Shown here piece by piece: positions 1 through 6,979 of a stretch of DNA of 61,728 nt. This stretch comes from a virus. The translations under genes and the position numbers were made by a program. Below the pieces are notes generated by a model, which saw nothing but the letters and a program-made list of their open reading frames with translations, ran no database searches and had not been told where the DNA came from. The DNA lies in the IMG/VR virus record IMGVR_UViG_3300035661_000068, positions 1-61,728 of that record, one strand, 5' to 3'. Numbering within the stretch: the stretch's first letter is position 1; the number at the start of each line of letters is the position of its first letter.

Positions 1-512
1 GCCGCCGCCGCCCTCGCCGCCCTCGCCCCCGCCGCCGCCCTCGCCTCCGCCCACTCATTACCGCCGACCACGTCACCCGCGATCTCACGATCGATGAGAC
101 GACGGACCTGTTCGACCGCCGCGATGACGTCAGGATAGCCTTCCGCGACCACGGCAAGACCGCCGTCCACGACCGGCGTCAGCAACCAAGCCTTGAACCG
201 CCACAACACCGTCCGCTGGTCCGCCTCTGTCATCCCGACGGGGAAGGCTTGCAAGAATTCCAGCGGGAACGTCATGGCCTGGCCGTTCGGTAATCCTTCA
301 AAGATTCCGTCTTCAAGGTGAGCGAATTCCTCCAGGATGCCGAGTTCTGTGGGATAGAGAGAGTGCTGGTATGCCTCCAGGGTGCAGCCGACGGCGCAGC
401 CTTTGCCCCGTTCCCACCCAGTGCCCTGGACGAGTTCGTCGGCCTGGGCGTGGCGGATCAGCCGGTCGGTGTACAGTTGTTTAATCGCTGGGTCGTTGTG
501 GAAAGCTTGCAT
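1..512 (-). CDS. Conserved phage hypothetical protein, truncated at the window start (copy 1)
   Basis: The reading frame starts at the ATG at 510-512 and runs off the left end with no stop. It encodes MQAFHNDPAIKQLY..., nearly the same protein as the complete 196-residue gene at 61094-61684. The last readable part (positions 1-60) is an alanine/arginine-rich, GCC-repeat tract that aligns with the Ala/Ser-rich linker of the other copy but has diverged from it. The N-terminal pattern (FHNDPAIK, GKGCAVGCTL) resembles a widespread phage/plasmid family of unknown function, by memory only. The truncation is due to the end of the sequence, inside low-complexity DNA, and need not be biological. It is either the second end of a circular contig or a diverged paralogue. 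Confidence 0.75.
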   Translation of the reverse strand, partial: MQAFHNDPAIKQLYTDRLIRHAQADELVQGTGWERGKGCAVGCTLEAYQHSLYPTELGILEEFAHLEDGIFEGLPNGQAMTFPLEFLQAFPVGMTEADQRTVLWRFKAWLLTPVVDGGLAVVAEGYPDVIAAVEQVRRLIDREIAGDVVGGNEWAEARAAAGARAARAAA

Positions 513-556
513 TGGGGCTCCTGGGTTGTCAGTTAGATGGACTGGATGGATATTTG
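63..556. repeat. Left copy of an imperfect terminal direct repeat
   Basis: About 494 bp match positions 61235-61728 at a constant offset of 61,172. I counted about 26 substitutions and no indels by eye, roughly 95% identity. Some differences are silent and some change residues of the encoded protein. Similarity stops at the left in a GCC-rich tract and at the right where the window ends. Confidence 0.9.
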
Positions 557-606
557 GGAATAATCATCACGCCGCAGGTGAAGTGTTGGGCAAAGAATTC
601 CTGCAT
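529..606 (-). CDS. Possible small protein downstream of thyX
   Basis: A 25-codon frame (MQEFFAQHFTC...) lies between the thyX stop and the repeated terminal gene. The same frame is open further upstream to about 640, so a longer form from a TTG codon is possible. No clear ribosome binding site precedes the ATG. Composition looks coding, but nothing else supports it. Confidence 0.25.
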   Translation of the reverse strand: MQEFFAQHFTCGVMIIPKYPSSPSN

Positions 607-637
607 AAAAATAGGACGATCCGGTGTACCTGTGTCA

Positions 638-1528
638 TCAGTTTCCTTTCTTAGCAACCAAGTAATCGACGCCGCTGTATCGCCTCAGTATCTCTTGCAA
701 GTCAACGCGAGTCCGGTTCTCACCCGGCAGCATCGATCGGTAACTCTGGTATCCCGGCACCAACCCCCTGGTCGCACCGCTCGCTCGCAACTGATGCTCG
801 GTCGGTGTAAAATGGCCGTGCCGGACACAGTCGTCGTGGCGGATCTGGGCACGCTCGAACGTCGAGTCCTTCGTGGGCGAGTTGTAGCTGCACCACGCGG
901 CCCTCGCGGTCGACCAGATGAGCGACTCTTTGACTGCCTCGACTGTTCCTACCGGGACGTGATCATCGACGAACGGCATGTGCCATTCACCTTCCCGCAG
1001 CGTCTGAGGCACGCTCTGACTGTAAAGTCTGAGCATCGTGATCGCGAGCCGCTGAATGTTCTGATCGGCGTTCTCGTCACACCGCTGAGCCCAGAAGTTG
1101 ACCAGTTGGTCGCGGCCCATGGTGAGGACACCCGTGATCCACCCCCACGGCTCATTGTAGCGGTTCGGGATCGCCTTGTGAGGGTTGAACCGCCGCACCA
1201 TCTCGTCGGTCCAGCGTCGCTGATCATGGAACCGTTCTTCGATGTAGCTGCGAAGCTCTGGTTCGTCATCGACGACCTCACCGGCCTGCATGCCCGAGAC
1301 GTTCTTGCCAAGGTGGAGGTGGCTCGCTGGATCCTGAGCGATCCACTCGTTCATCCGCTCGTACGGGATCGCCCGTGAGCTGCTGTAGTTCCGGCTCCAC
1401 CGGTGCGTCATGACTTCCGCGTGGATCATCCGTTCGTACGTCGCGAGCCACGTGATCGCCTCTTTGCCTTCGGCGATGGAGTGTTTCAGGATCCTGGCAT
1501 AAAAGTTGCCCGTGCTGTACTCTAGCAT
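638..1528 (-). CDS. thyX: Flavin-dependent thymidylate synthase ThyX
   Basis: ThyX makes dTMP from dUMP using FAD, NADPH and methylenetetrahydrofolate, supplying thymidylate for phage DNA synthesis in the cytoplasm. The 296-residue protein carries the ThyX signature at residues 41-52 (THRWSRNYSSSR), matching the family pattern (R)HR-x7-S that binds dUMP and flavin. Later conserved parts include a glutamine-rich helix followed by an RR-containing segment. Length is near the upper end for the family (usually 210-300). The start ATG lies inside the stop of a 17-codon leader frame, suggesting translational coupling. Together with Dam methylase, primase and polymerase it fits a phage controlling its own nucleotide supply. 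No thyA-type synthase or dUTPase was recognised nearby. Confidence 0.9.
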   Translation of the reverse strand: MLEYSTGNFYARILKHSIAEGKEAITWLATYERMIHAEVMTHRWSRNYSSSRAIPYERMNEWIAQDPASHLHLGKNVSGMQAGEVVDDEPELRSYIEERFHDQRRWTDEMVRRFNPHKAIPNRYNEPWGWITGVLTMGRDQLVNFWAQRCDENADQNIQRLAITMLRLYSQSVPQTLREGEWHMPFVDDHVPVGTVEAVKESLIWSTARAAWCSYNSPTKDSTFERAQIRHDDCVRHGHFTPTEHQLRASGATRGLVPGYQSYRSMLPGENRTRVDLQEILRRYSGVDYLVAKKGN

Positions 1529-1575
1529 GTCGCCTCACTGGTTAGTTGTTTGTATTCCCTCGTATCGTCGTTCAT
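1522..1575 (-). CDS. Short leader ORF overlapping the thyX start
   Basis: This 17-codon frame (MNDDTREYKQLTSEATC) is preceded by GGAG, and its TAG stop overlaps the ATG of thyX (ATGCTAG). The arrangement would let ribosomes finishing the leader restart at thyX. The ribosome binding site sits in a small hairpin (TTCCGA...TCGGAA, about 1576-1592). No homology is recognisable. Confidence 0.3.
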   Translation of the reverse strand: MNDDTREYKQLTSEATC

Positions 1576-1608
1576 TCCGACTCCTTCGGAAACTGAGTTG
1601 GTTTAAGT

Positions 1609-1647
1609 TCAAAGGATCATGTCCGACCTGATCGGTTCAAACTTCAT
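1609..1647 (-). CDS. 12-codon ORF echoing the start of the 1756-2202 gene
   Basis: The frame reads MKFEPIRSDMIL then TGA. It matches the start of the next gene upstream (MKFESIKPGMTL) at 7 of 12 positions, and a purine-rich stretch (GAAAGAAC) lies just before it. It may be the remnant of a duplicated gene start, or a leader peptide. It is unlikely to be a functional protein by itself. Confidence 0.25.
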   Translation of the reverse strand: MKFEPIRSDMIL

Positions 1648-1675
1648 GGTTGTTCTTTCAGAATCTGCGATTTGA

Positions 1676-1756
1676 TCACGACGCTCTAGCGTTCCACCTG
1701 ATTGGTTGGTCGCGAAATACGCCCGCATATCCGATCACTCTGTCGTTTACAATCAT
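1676..1756 (-). CDS. Possible 26-residue protein
   Basis: The ATG overlaps the stop of the upstream gene (TGATG), the coupling style used throughout this arm. The frame reads MIVNDRVIGYAGVF... and ends at 1676. There is no recognisable family; support is only from the overlap and from filling the gap between genes. Confidence 0.3.
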   Translation of the reverse strand: MIVNDRVIGYAGVFRDQPIRWNARAS

Positions 1757-2202
1757 CACACATGGATCGCCACGCGTCCAACTCTGAATGTGGGAAAGAA
1801 CGAACCCGAAGGTCCGTACCTCTCATACCTGACGCCGTTTGGGAGAGTCACGTGTTTCTCGTCGTATATCGCGACCTTGATAGCCGTCGGGTCAGAGTGT
1901 TGAAGCAGCACCCACCACGTTTCGTGTCGATCCGTCGCCTTCAGCAGTTCTTCCTGCCCCTTCAGCTCCCGAGACTCTTCCCTCGTGGCCCTGCGACGAC
2001 CGGTCTCCGTCAGAACCTGGAACGGTTTGGACTTCCGAAGCTTCCGTAGTCTCGCCTCAAACCACACCGACTCCCTGCCGCTAGTGGAGGTCACGGCGGT
2101 CCTCCGCTCAGGATCGACCGAAACGATCTCGAATTCGCGAGAGTTGCCCTTCCGGTCGACCGAGTAGAGCGTCATGCCGGGCTTGATCGATTCAAACTTC
2201 AT
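1756..2202 (-). CDS. Hypothetical protein (MKFESIKPG...)
   Basis: 148 residues from the ATG at 2202, chosen over a longer frame because AAGGAAAG sits at good spacing before it. The N-terminal half (SIKPGMTLYSVDR..., REFEIVSVDPERRTAVTS) has the alternating pattern of a small beta-barrel, similar in style to other phage proteins beginning 'KPGMTLY'. The C-terminal half is basic then beta-rich. The function is not recognised. The start overlaps the end of the interrupted gene at 2192-2426. Confidence 0.6.
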   Translation of the reverse strand: MKFESIKPGMTLYSVDRKGNSREFEIVSVDPERRTAVTSTSGRESVWFEARLRKLRKSKPFQVLTETGRRRATREESRELKGQEELLKATDRHETWWVLLQHSDPTAIKVAIYDEKHVTLPNGVRYERYGPSGSFFPTFRVGRVAIHV

Positions 2203-2426
2203 GGCTTTCCTTCTTTGTGAACACCTGAACCTTGACCATCCGCTCCTCCTCAGCACAATCGAGGTCGTACGCATCGTCGATCCATTCGACCACGCACGGC
2301 TCACCGTACTTGCCATCCTTCGGCTAAGACGCGTTGACCATCGATACCCTTAACCTTGAAAGACCAAGGCGTATGTTGAATCATGTCGTTGAATACCCAT
2401 GCCACCTGCCCAACCTCATAGCTCAT
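2192..2426 (-). pseudogene. Small gene interrupted by a single frameshift
   Basis: An excellent ribosome binding site (GGAGG) precedes ATG at 2426. The frame reads MSYEVGQVAWVFND... for 41 codons and meets TGA at 2301. In the next frame a strongly coding-like sequence (DGKYGEPCVVEWIDDAYDLD...) continues to a stop at 2192, which overlaps the next gene. The whole span is 235 nt, one base more than a multiple of three, so one base gain or loss would join the parts into a protein of about 77 residues. The cause may be a sequencing error, a recent mutation or a programmed shift. The function is unknown; both halves look like one small soluble protein. Confidence 0.5.
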
Positions 2427-2670
2427 CACGATCCTCCGATGGTTCTGAATACTCACAGGGATCACTGGACCCGCGACACATACATGATACCTGACTCGCT
2501 TCGATTGTCAAGCCACATTCCTGACATTCAGTGGAAATGAGCCGGTTAGCCTCGTCGAATGCCTCCCGATGCCGATCGTCGTCGATGACGATTTCGATGA
2601 CGTTCCGAAGCTTCTTTTTTCGGATCACTCCGATAACCGCCAATACGTTTGTATCTTTGCCTTCCGCCAC
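2416..2670 (-). CDS. Small putative zinc-binding protein
   Basis: 84 residues from a GTG at 2670. The C-terminal half has cysteines spaced C-x2-C-x9-C-x-C (CQECGLTIEASQVSCMC), suggesting a metal-binding knuckle, and the tail is acidic. The stop overlaps the ATG of the following gene, so it sits in the same overlapping operon. The ribosome binding site is weak, which lowers certainty about the start. No family is recognised. Confidence 0.5.
   Translation of the reverse strand: MAEGKDTNVLAVIGVIRKKKLRNVIEIVIDDDRHREAFDEANRLISTECQECGLTIEASQVSCMCRGSSDPCEYSEPSEDRDEL
2484..2511 (-). promoter_or_regulatory. Sigma70-like promoter
   Basis: Minus-strand TTGACA (2506-2511), a 16-nt spacer and TATCAT (2484-2489). 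It lies inside the 2416-2670 gene and would drive the small genes leading to thyX. Confidence 0.5.
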
Positions 2671-2723
2671 TTCTGGCGGTTAGCTCGCCGGTCGCCAGTC
2701 GCATGTTGTGGGCTGATATGTTT

Positions 2724-3218
2724 TCATGATTCGACTTGCTCCCTTCCTTCGCATGTCTTTGGTGGACTTGGATAAATTTCGATCCACTCGCCTCCCTTGC
2801 GACCGTAATTGAGATGGACTCGGGTTGGCCTTGGGGCGATAACGCCGAACCCTTCACCCCCGTTGCGTATCGCCTTCGGATTTTTACACTCGTTGTTATC
2901 AAGGAATTTGCATCCTTGACATATCGTCATTGCTCCCGCTTCTGGCGTGTTGGGATGCACTCTGGAATAGAGTCGAGGGTGTTTCTCAATCAACTTGTTT
3001 CCACAAGGCGTACAAAGCGTAACGATGATATTCTCGGGCTTGTCTGCCCAATTGTGTTCTCGCCATCTCTGGAGCGGCGGGATGATCTTATTTGCGATAT
3101 CGTGGGATTGGTCGGTAGTGCCAACTATACCGCAGCACTGGCAATTGTGGACCGTTTTCGGGTGGGCCAAGGTCTCGCTTAACCTTGGCCAGTGGTCCAT
3201 CTTTTTTGGTTCCATCAT
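2724..3218 (-). CDS. Two-part zinc-binding protein, HNH-like N-terminus
   Basis: 164 residues. The N-terminal part has C-x2-C (CQCCG), a histidine-aspartate (SHD) and C-x2-C (CTPCG) followed by 'HPRLYSRVH', a layout like degenerate HNH/zinc-hook proteins. The second part (from about residue 96, MTICQGCKFLDNNECKNPKA) is a separate cysteine cluster with an internal ATG that has its own GGGAG, so it could also be translated alone. It may be a fusion of two small phage genes. The catalytic HNH residues are not clear enough to call a nuclease. The start ATGATG overlaps the previous stop. Confidence 0.5.
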   Translation of the reverse strand: MMEPKKMDHWPRLSETLAHPKTVHNCQCCGIVGTTDQSHDIANKIIPPLQRWREHNWADKPENIIVTLCTPCGNKLIEKHPRLYSRVHPNTPEAGAMTICQGCKFLDNNECKNPKAIRNGGEGFGVIAPRPTRVHLNYGRKGGEWIEIYPSPPKTCEGREQVES

Positions 3219-3424
3219 CCGAGTGAAGCCCTCACAAAACAGTCCTTGGCCTCAAGTAATTTCCGCAAGCCTGCCGACTTCTCGGGACCATCGGGCAGGT
3301 TCAAGTCCATCGCAGTGGCAAGGTCTCCGATTGGCTTGGAAACCGCCTGTAGATTCTCCGGGAGATGGGCATAGGAGAAGTATTTGAGGATCGGTGAAGG
3401 GCCGAAATTTCTGGGAATGCTCAT
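3215..3424 (-). CDS. Short helical protein resembling the Acb2/Tad1 hairpin family
   Basis: 69 residues with GGAG before the ATG at 3424. The sequence has the pattern YAHLPENLQ..S.P...LA, then LP-x2-PEK, then ALRKLLEAKD-like 'GLRKLLEAKDCFVRA'. This two-helix pattern is common in phage small proteins. From memory it resembles the alpha-hairpin family grouped with Acb2/Tad1, which sequester cyclic nucleotides to block CBASS or Thoeris defence. The link is by motif recall only and not certain; many members have no tested role. The gene overlaps both neighbours by ATGA-type junctions. Confidence 0.5.
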   Translation of the reverse strand: MSIPRNFGPSPILKYFSYAHLPENLQAVSKPIGDLATAMDLNLPDGPEKSAGLRKLLEAKDCFVRASLG

Positions 3425-3642
3425 GATTCTTGCTCCGTTGTGAATTCGATCGGGCCGGAAAATAGGGCTTCGGGATACATTCGTAAGTATGCTTTCACAC
3501 TATCGCCTCCCCACTGTAATTCGTCGCCTTGCCGCTTGATAAAAATCTCGTGCGCATCTCCATCCGGGTAATACTTCCAGTAATATCGTCCAGGCTCAGT
3601 CGGCACGGTCCGCGATAGCAGGATCTTGTGGGGCTGGGTCAT
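3421..3642 (-). CDS. Small hypothetical protein
   Basis: 73 residues (MTQPHKILLSRTVPTEPGRYYWK...). The start at 3642 overlaps the stop of the upstream gene. The motif 'P.EPGRYYWKY.PDG' followed by alternating hydrophobic strands is typical of small phage proteins with a single beta domain, where the text after 'PG' often begins 'YYW'. The function is unknown. It belongs to the overlapping run between 3.2 and 5.6 kb. Confidence 0.55.
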   Translation of the reverse strand: MTQPHKILLSRTVPTEPGRYYWKYYPDGDAHEIFIKRQGDELQWGGDSVKAYLRMYPEALFSGPIEFTTEQES

Positions 3643-4298
3643 GCTTCGTCTTTCTCGCCTGTCGCGGGCAGGTTGGCTAGGCTGCGAATTCTCGCCACCA
3701 CATCGGCTGGAATAGGTCCGCCGCCGCACTGGAATGTACTTGTGATCGCATTCAGTGTCGTGTTGCTAAATCCGTCCGTCAGCATCCACGCGAATCTAAT
3801 TAGAATGTCCCTCTCTCGCTCGACCTTTTCGAGACGATCTTGAGTAATCAGCTTTCCGTCATCGTCATACGATTGAATCAACACTTGTTCGTCGATCAAC
3901 TTAATGCCGATCGTCTCACAACCTTCCACCCATGCCCCTGCGTCATGATCATATCGGCGGCAAGTCATCGACCGTTCGTGCAGTGGAGTGCCTTTTCCAT
4001 AGTCTTCAATTTCGGGAATAGTGTAGCTGTCGAAAGGGCCTCCGTATGTGGCTTGAGGAATGCCTTGCTCGTCTTTGATAATCATGAAAAACGGGCGGTT
4101 GGTGATCGGGCAAACTGGTGGAACGGTTCCCTCCCAAAAGCTTAGCACGGCCTCAACCTTGGCCAGCTTGGCGGCGGCTTGCGTGTCGATCTCGATTCCA
4201 TCTTCACAAGCGTTGGTTTCGAGGCACCATTCCCCGACGTTCGGCGAGAACCATGCCCAAAACTTCGCGGGCAGTTCTGGCTTCGGCTGGTCGCTCAC
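3639..4298 (-). CDS. Hypothetical protein
   Basis: 219 residues starting with GTG at 4298 (GTGA overlap with the preceding stop). The sequence is mixed alpha/beta with no recognised catalytic motif. A central stretch (VCPITNRPFFMIIKDEQG) looks like a beta-hairpin domain and the last 70 residues are helical. It is likely a soluble early protein; its role is unknown. Confidence 0.5.
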   Translation of the reverse strand: MSDQPKPELPAKFWAWFSPNVGEWCLETNACEDGIEIDTQAAAKLAKVEAVLSFWEGTVPPVCPITNRPFFMIIKDEQGIPQATYGGPFDSYTIPEIEDYGKGTPLHERSMTCRRYDHDAGAWVEGCETIGIKLIDEQVLIQSYDDDGKLITQDRLEKVERERDILIRFAWMLTDGFSNTTLNAITSTFQCGGGPIPADVVARIRSLANLPATGEKDEA

Positions 4299-4708
4299 TT
4301 GTATCCCCCTCTCGCTTCGTTTAATGCCGCTTGGGCTATCCGTAACGCTTGCGTCATCGCCAGAGGCTTGCTAGTTGTCACCGCGTTCACGAGTCTCTGT
4401 AGTGCGTCGTAAAGATCCGGTGCCACTTCGATCAAAAGTGCGTCCGGGTGGTCGATCGTTTGGAACCAATCCGAGTGATGTTCGCGGCCCTTCACGATTT
4501 TGGAATGCTGTTCGGCGCGAATCATGATGTTCGCTCTGTCACCGCCAGTTCTGAATCTGGGAGCTGCCCCTCCCATCCCCCAACGAACAAAATCGACAAC
4601 GGTCAGATCGTATCGTGGTCGTCCACCGCATATCGCTAGTTGCTTGTGCTTCTGGTTTAACTCCCATCGCCAAGGGCCTGGAGTGAATCGCGTAGGTTGC
4701 TCGCTCAC
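4295..4708 (-). CDS. TPGPW-type phage hypothetical protein
   Basis: 137 residues from a GTG at 4708 that overlaps the stop of the upstream gene (GTGA). The N-terminus has 'RFTPGPWRWE' and the C-terminal half has 'HPDALLIEVAPDLYDALQRLV', the two hallmarks of a very common family of small phage proteins of unknown function (TPGPW... then NA.L...APDLL.AL). The middle part, DRANIMIRAEQHSKI, is an atypical insert. It is probably accessory. Confidence 0.6.
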   Translation of the reverse strand: MSEQPTRFTPGPWRWELNQKHKQLAICGGRPRYDLTVVDFVRWGMGGAAPRFRTGGDRANIMIRAEQHSKIVKGREHHSDWFQTIDHPDALLIEVAPDLYDALQRLVNAVTTSKPLAMTQALRIAQAALNEARGGYK

Positions 4709-5334
4709 TTGCTGGCCTCCTGTCGCTTGAATTCTAAGACCCAGACCCACGGGTTTTTATCCCACGATCCGGGGCCGTTGATTTGATTCCAGAGGTTTGC
4801 GTACCAATTAATGCAGGCGTCATCACCGTCGCCGATCGCGTCAATCCAGACGCCTTTGGGGCAACCGTGACTGTCGGGCTTATTGGCTTCCAGCCATCCT
4901 TCGGCCAAGGCTCCGCGATGGTCGATGTCTTGCAATCGTTGCACGCGAACATTGACAATTTCCAGGGTGATCCGGCTGGCCCTTCGCGGCATGTGGATTG
5001 ATGGTTTCCAGGCAAAATCTCTTTGCTCGGAATCATCAAACCAATCCCAGTCTGCGCGATAGGTATACCCATGCTTTGCATGCTCATGATTCTCTGGATG
5101 CTCGCATGGTGCAAATGTCTCGCGAACCCAGAGATGACTTCCGACGTGACCGAATGGGCAGACGATCCCTGGGATTGCGGAATCGCAATATCCGTGAGCG
5201 ACACCATCATCGTCGACCGCAGGACGCACCCAGTCGCGTTGATGTCTAATGGGCCGTCGAAGCTGAGTCTTCTTCCCAGCCAGCAGTGCCTGTATCTCGA
5301 ACCGGCTGAAGTAGATCGGCTTGACAAGACTCAT
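4705..5334 (-). CDS. ASCH-like (PUA-fold) phage protein
   Basis: 209 residues from the ATG at 5334, which has AGGGAG upstream and overlaps the previous stop. It matches the pattern of a frequent phage family: PIYFSRFEIQALLAGKKTQ.RRPI at the start, WVRETFAP, YRAD, PSIHMPRRASRITLE, then NPWVWVLEF at the end. These proteins carry an ASCH/PUA-type fold proposed to bind RNA or modified nucleotides, but their role in phage is not established. A second, shorter ASCH-like gene is at 22499-22984. Confidence 0.65.
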   Translation of the reverse strand: MSLVKPIYFSRFEIQALLAGKKTQLRRPIRHQRDWVRPAVDDDGVAHGYCDSAIPGIVCPFGHVGSHLWVRETFAPCEHPENHEHAKHGYTYRADWDWFDDSEQRDFAWKPSIHMPRRASRITLEIVNVRVQRLQDIDHRGALAEGWLEANKPDSHGCPKGVWIDAIGDGDDACINWYANLWNQINGPGSWDKNPWVWVLEFKRQEASK

Positions 5335-5630
5335 ACTGGCAACTCCCTGGTGACGCACTCGTCACACATCACCGCGTCGCCGCTCGACCGTCCACATGCA
5401 CAGCGATCGGTAGAACCTCGTGACGTCAGGATGAACCGTGGGGCTGCAGCGTATCGACCATTGACGATGTCTCGCCAGATCTTAGCGTTATCGCCGTAGA
5501 GCGTGGCGATCACTTCTTTGTTGACGTAAAGGACGACGCGACCATCCTTTTCAAAAACGTACGCCAACACCAAATTGATGTTGACGCCGATCTCTAAACT
5601 CTTGTCATCTTCTTGGAAGTGTACGAACAT
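5331..5630 (-). CDS. Hypothetical protein with C-terminal zinc knuckle
   Basis: 99 residues. The C-terminus has C-x-C and C-x2-C (CACGRSSGDAVMCDEC), a likely single zinc site, and the N-terminal 65 residues are a small alpha/beta domain. It is the first gene behind the promoter at 5664-5692, and its stop overlaps the ASCH-like gene. No family is recognised. Confidence 0.55.
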   Translation of the reverse strand: MFVHFQEDDKSLEIGVNINLVLAYVFEKDGRVVLYVNKEVIATLYGDNAKIWRDIVNGRYAAAPRFILTSRGSTDRCACGRSSGDAVMCDECVTRELPV

Positions 5631-5663
5631 TTTGATCTCCCTGTGTCGTTGTGATCTATTAAC

Positions 5664-5692
5664 ACTTTACCAGCAATGGTTGTGCTTGTCAA
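5664..5692 (-). promoter_or_regulatory. Sigma70-like promoter
   Basis: Minus-strand TTGACA (5687-5692), 17-nt spacer and TAAAGT (5664-5669), 34 bp before the ATG at 5630. The -35 overlaps the end of the 5689-6063 gene. Confidence 0.6.
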
Positions 5693-6063
5693 TGGGATGG
5701 TGGTTTTTTCTTAGCTCGCTGCTCATCCACGTACTGGGCCGCTTCGAGTAGGCGGTTACCCACGACCTTGGCCCCGTCCCTGGACAGGATGAGATCGTGA
5801 TCACACAGGTGCAGCCGAACCGATTCGCCCGACACCGTCACCCTGAGTCCACCTTCGGAATCGCATTTGGGTGTATGCGTGTAACCGAGATCGACTTCGT
5901 GTGGGCATGACTGGTGAGGAATCCGAATTGCTGTCTTTTTCGCCACAGGATTCCTGACTAGCACGAAGGTGAGGAACGCCAAGAACGCCACCACGACCAC
6001 TGTGGGGCCGAAGTAGTCCGCGACCCTTGAACCGTTGCGGTCGAAGTAATGGTCTGGCTTCAT
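5689..6063 (-). CDS. Single-pass membrane protein
   Basis: 124 residues. A hydrophobic segment at about residues 20-38 (TVVVVAFLAFLTFVLV) should span the membrane, followed by a basic stretch, so the C-terminal domain is probably cytoplasmic if the positive-inside rule holds. The C-terminal part has several cysteines and histidines (SCPHE, TPKCD, LCDHD) that might bind metal, and ends in a lysine/proline-rich tail. The start overlaps the stop of the macro-domain gene. The function is unknown. Confidence 0.55.
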   Translation of the reverse strand: MKPDHYFDRNGSRVADYFGPTVVVVAFLAFLTFVLVRNPVAKKTAIRIPHQSCPHEVDLGYTHTPKCDSEGGLRVTVSGESVRLHLCDHDLILSRDGAKVVGNRLLEAAQYVDEQRAKKKPPSH

Positions 6064-6515
6064 GGGTAAATGTACACGATCTGCTCAACCGTACGAGCGA
6101 ACGCTTCCAGTAGTGGAATTACATCCTGTGTCCTCAAACCGCCATGACCACACCCAAGCATCGGCATCCCGATGGTTAATCCACCGTATCCACGATGCAG
6201 TTTGCTCTGAAGCCTCCCAAGCCCACGTTCAATCCATTCGATCTGGCTTGGATCAGAGAAGTGCCGTTTCGTTGGAAACAGGATGACTCCAGATCTCCAG
6301 TCTTCGATCTCGCTCAGGATGTGTGGCTCGCCGATCGCATGCTTCCCAGACTGGGTGAGGTAGCGGTGCATTTGGTCGATCCCGACGAATCGATTCTTGC
6401 ACTCCAGGGCTAAACCTGCACCCATGACGCCCGGCACGCAGCACGTCGGACACACGACTAGGTCGGTCTCGAAGATCTTGGAGGGTGTTCGCCCTCGTAC
6501 GTGAACGCCAAGCAT
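6060..6515 (-). CDS. Macro-domain protein (ADP-ribose binding)
   Basis: 151 residues from the ATG at 6515, chosen because GGGGGAAG precedes it. It shows the macro-domain order: a strand with C-x-P (VVCPTCC), the glycine loop PGVMGAGLALECK (residues 28-40), FPTKRHFSDPS (80-90), then the second loop GMPMLGCGHGG (116-126). Characterised relatives of this type (Poa1/ALC1/DarG-like) bind ADP-ribose or remove it from proteins, DNA or phosphate-ADP-ribose. A phage copy could reverse ADP-ribosylation-based defence or process NAD metabolites; that is inference. It overlaps by 58 nt a second, more divergent macro-like gene. Confidence 0.75.
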   Translation of the reverse strand: MLGVHVRGRTPSKIFETDLVVCPTCCVPGVMGAGLALECKNRFVGIDQMHRYLTQSGKHAIGEPHILSEIEDWRSGVILFPTKRHFSDPSQIEWIERGLGRLQSKLHRGYGGLTIGMPMLGCGHGGLRTQDVIPLLEAFARTVEQIVYIYP

Positions 6516-6979
6516 GATATCTTCCCCCACGTCGATTCGATCATTTCAACAGCATCTTTGGTAAACTGCTCGCATGGCCCATCGCCAAAGATAGGGCATG
6601 TCAAGTGGCGAAACTCTGGACGTTGATTCATTGTACTCGCGAGAGCGGATAAGGCAAGGCCCATCTTCTCACGACTACACCGATCCCGCTGGGTCTCGCG
6701 AACCGGCAACATCGCGACCCAAGCCTTAATCCCATCCGCCGATTCTACCTGGACCAACCTGCACTGGCCCAACGCGAGACCCATCCGGACATTCTCGTCC
6801 CGTATCGCGGTCAGAGATGGGAACTTCCGTTCGATCTGGCCAGCAACGCCCCAGTTCTTCCCCGTGAGACTGATCGTCCACACGATAACATCAAAACCCA
6901 TCGCCCAGATGTCAGCCTTGCCCTTGGGATATCGGGGCACGCCGGTATCCGATCGCTTCTTACGTTTCTTCTTCCTCAT
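6458..6979 (-). CDS. Second, divergent macro-domain-like protein
   Basis: About 173 residues from the ATG at 6979 (overlapping the stop of the 59-residue gene as ATGA); a start at 7000 is also possible. After a lysine/arginine-rich N-terminus it has a hydrophobic strand (DVIVWTISL), the loop GKNWGVAGQIERKFP (40-54), then LGQCRLVQV, a WVAMLPVRETQ segment and the late loop PIFGDG (129-134). This order matches macro domains in which GVA.QI.KKFP replaces the usual GGG loop. Binding residues are less typical than in its neighbour, so activity is uncertain. Pairing with a clear macro gene supports the assignment. Confidence 0.5.
   Translation of the reverse strand: MRKKKRKKRSDTGVPRYPKGKADIWAMGFDVIVWTISLTGKNWGVAGQIERKFPSLTAIRDENVRMGLALGQCRLVQVESADGIKAWVAMLPVRETQRDRCSREKMGLALSALASTMNQRPEFRHLTCPIFGDGPCEQFTKDAVEMIESTWGKISCLAFTYEGEHPPRSSRPT

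Noticed and set aside
512-1378. A 288-codon plus-strand frame opposite thyX
   Set aside because: thyX on the other strand has a clear family signature, and the plus frame has a protein composition typical of antisense frames.
2724-3218. Two separate genes instead of one two-part protein
   Set aside because: The frame is continuous without a stop; an internal start remains possible but is not required.
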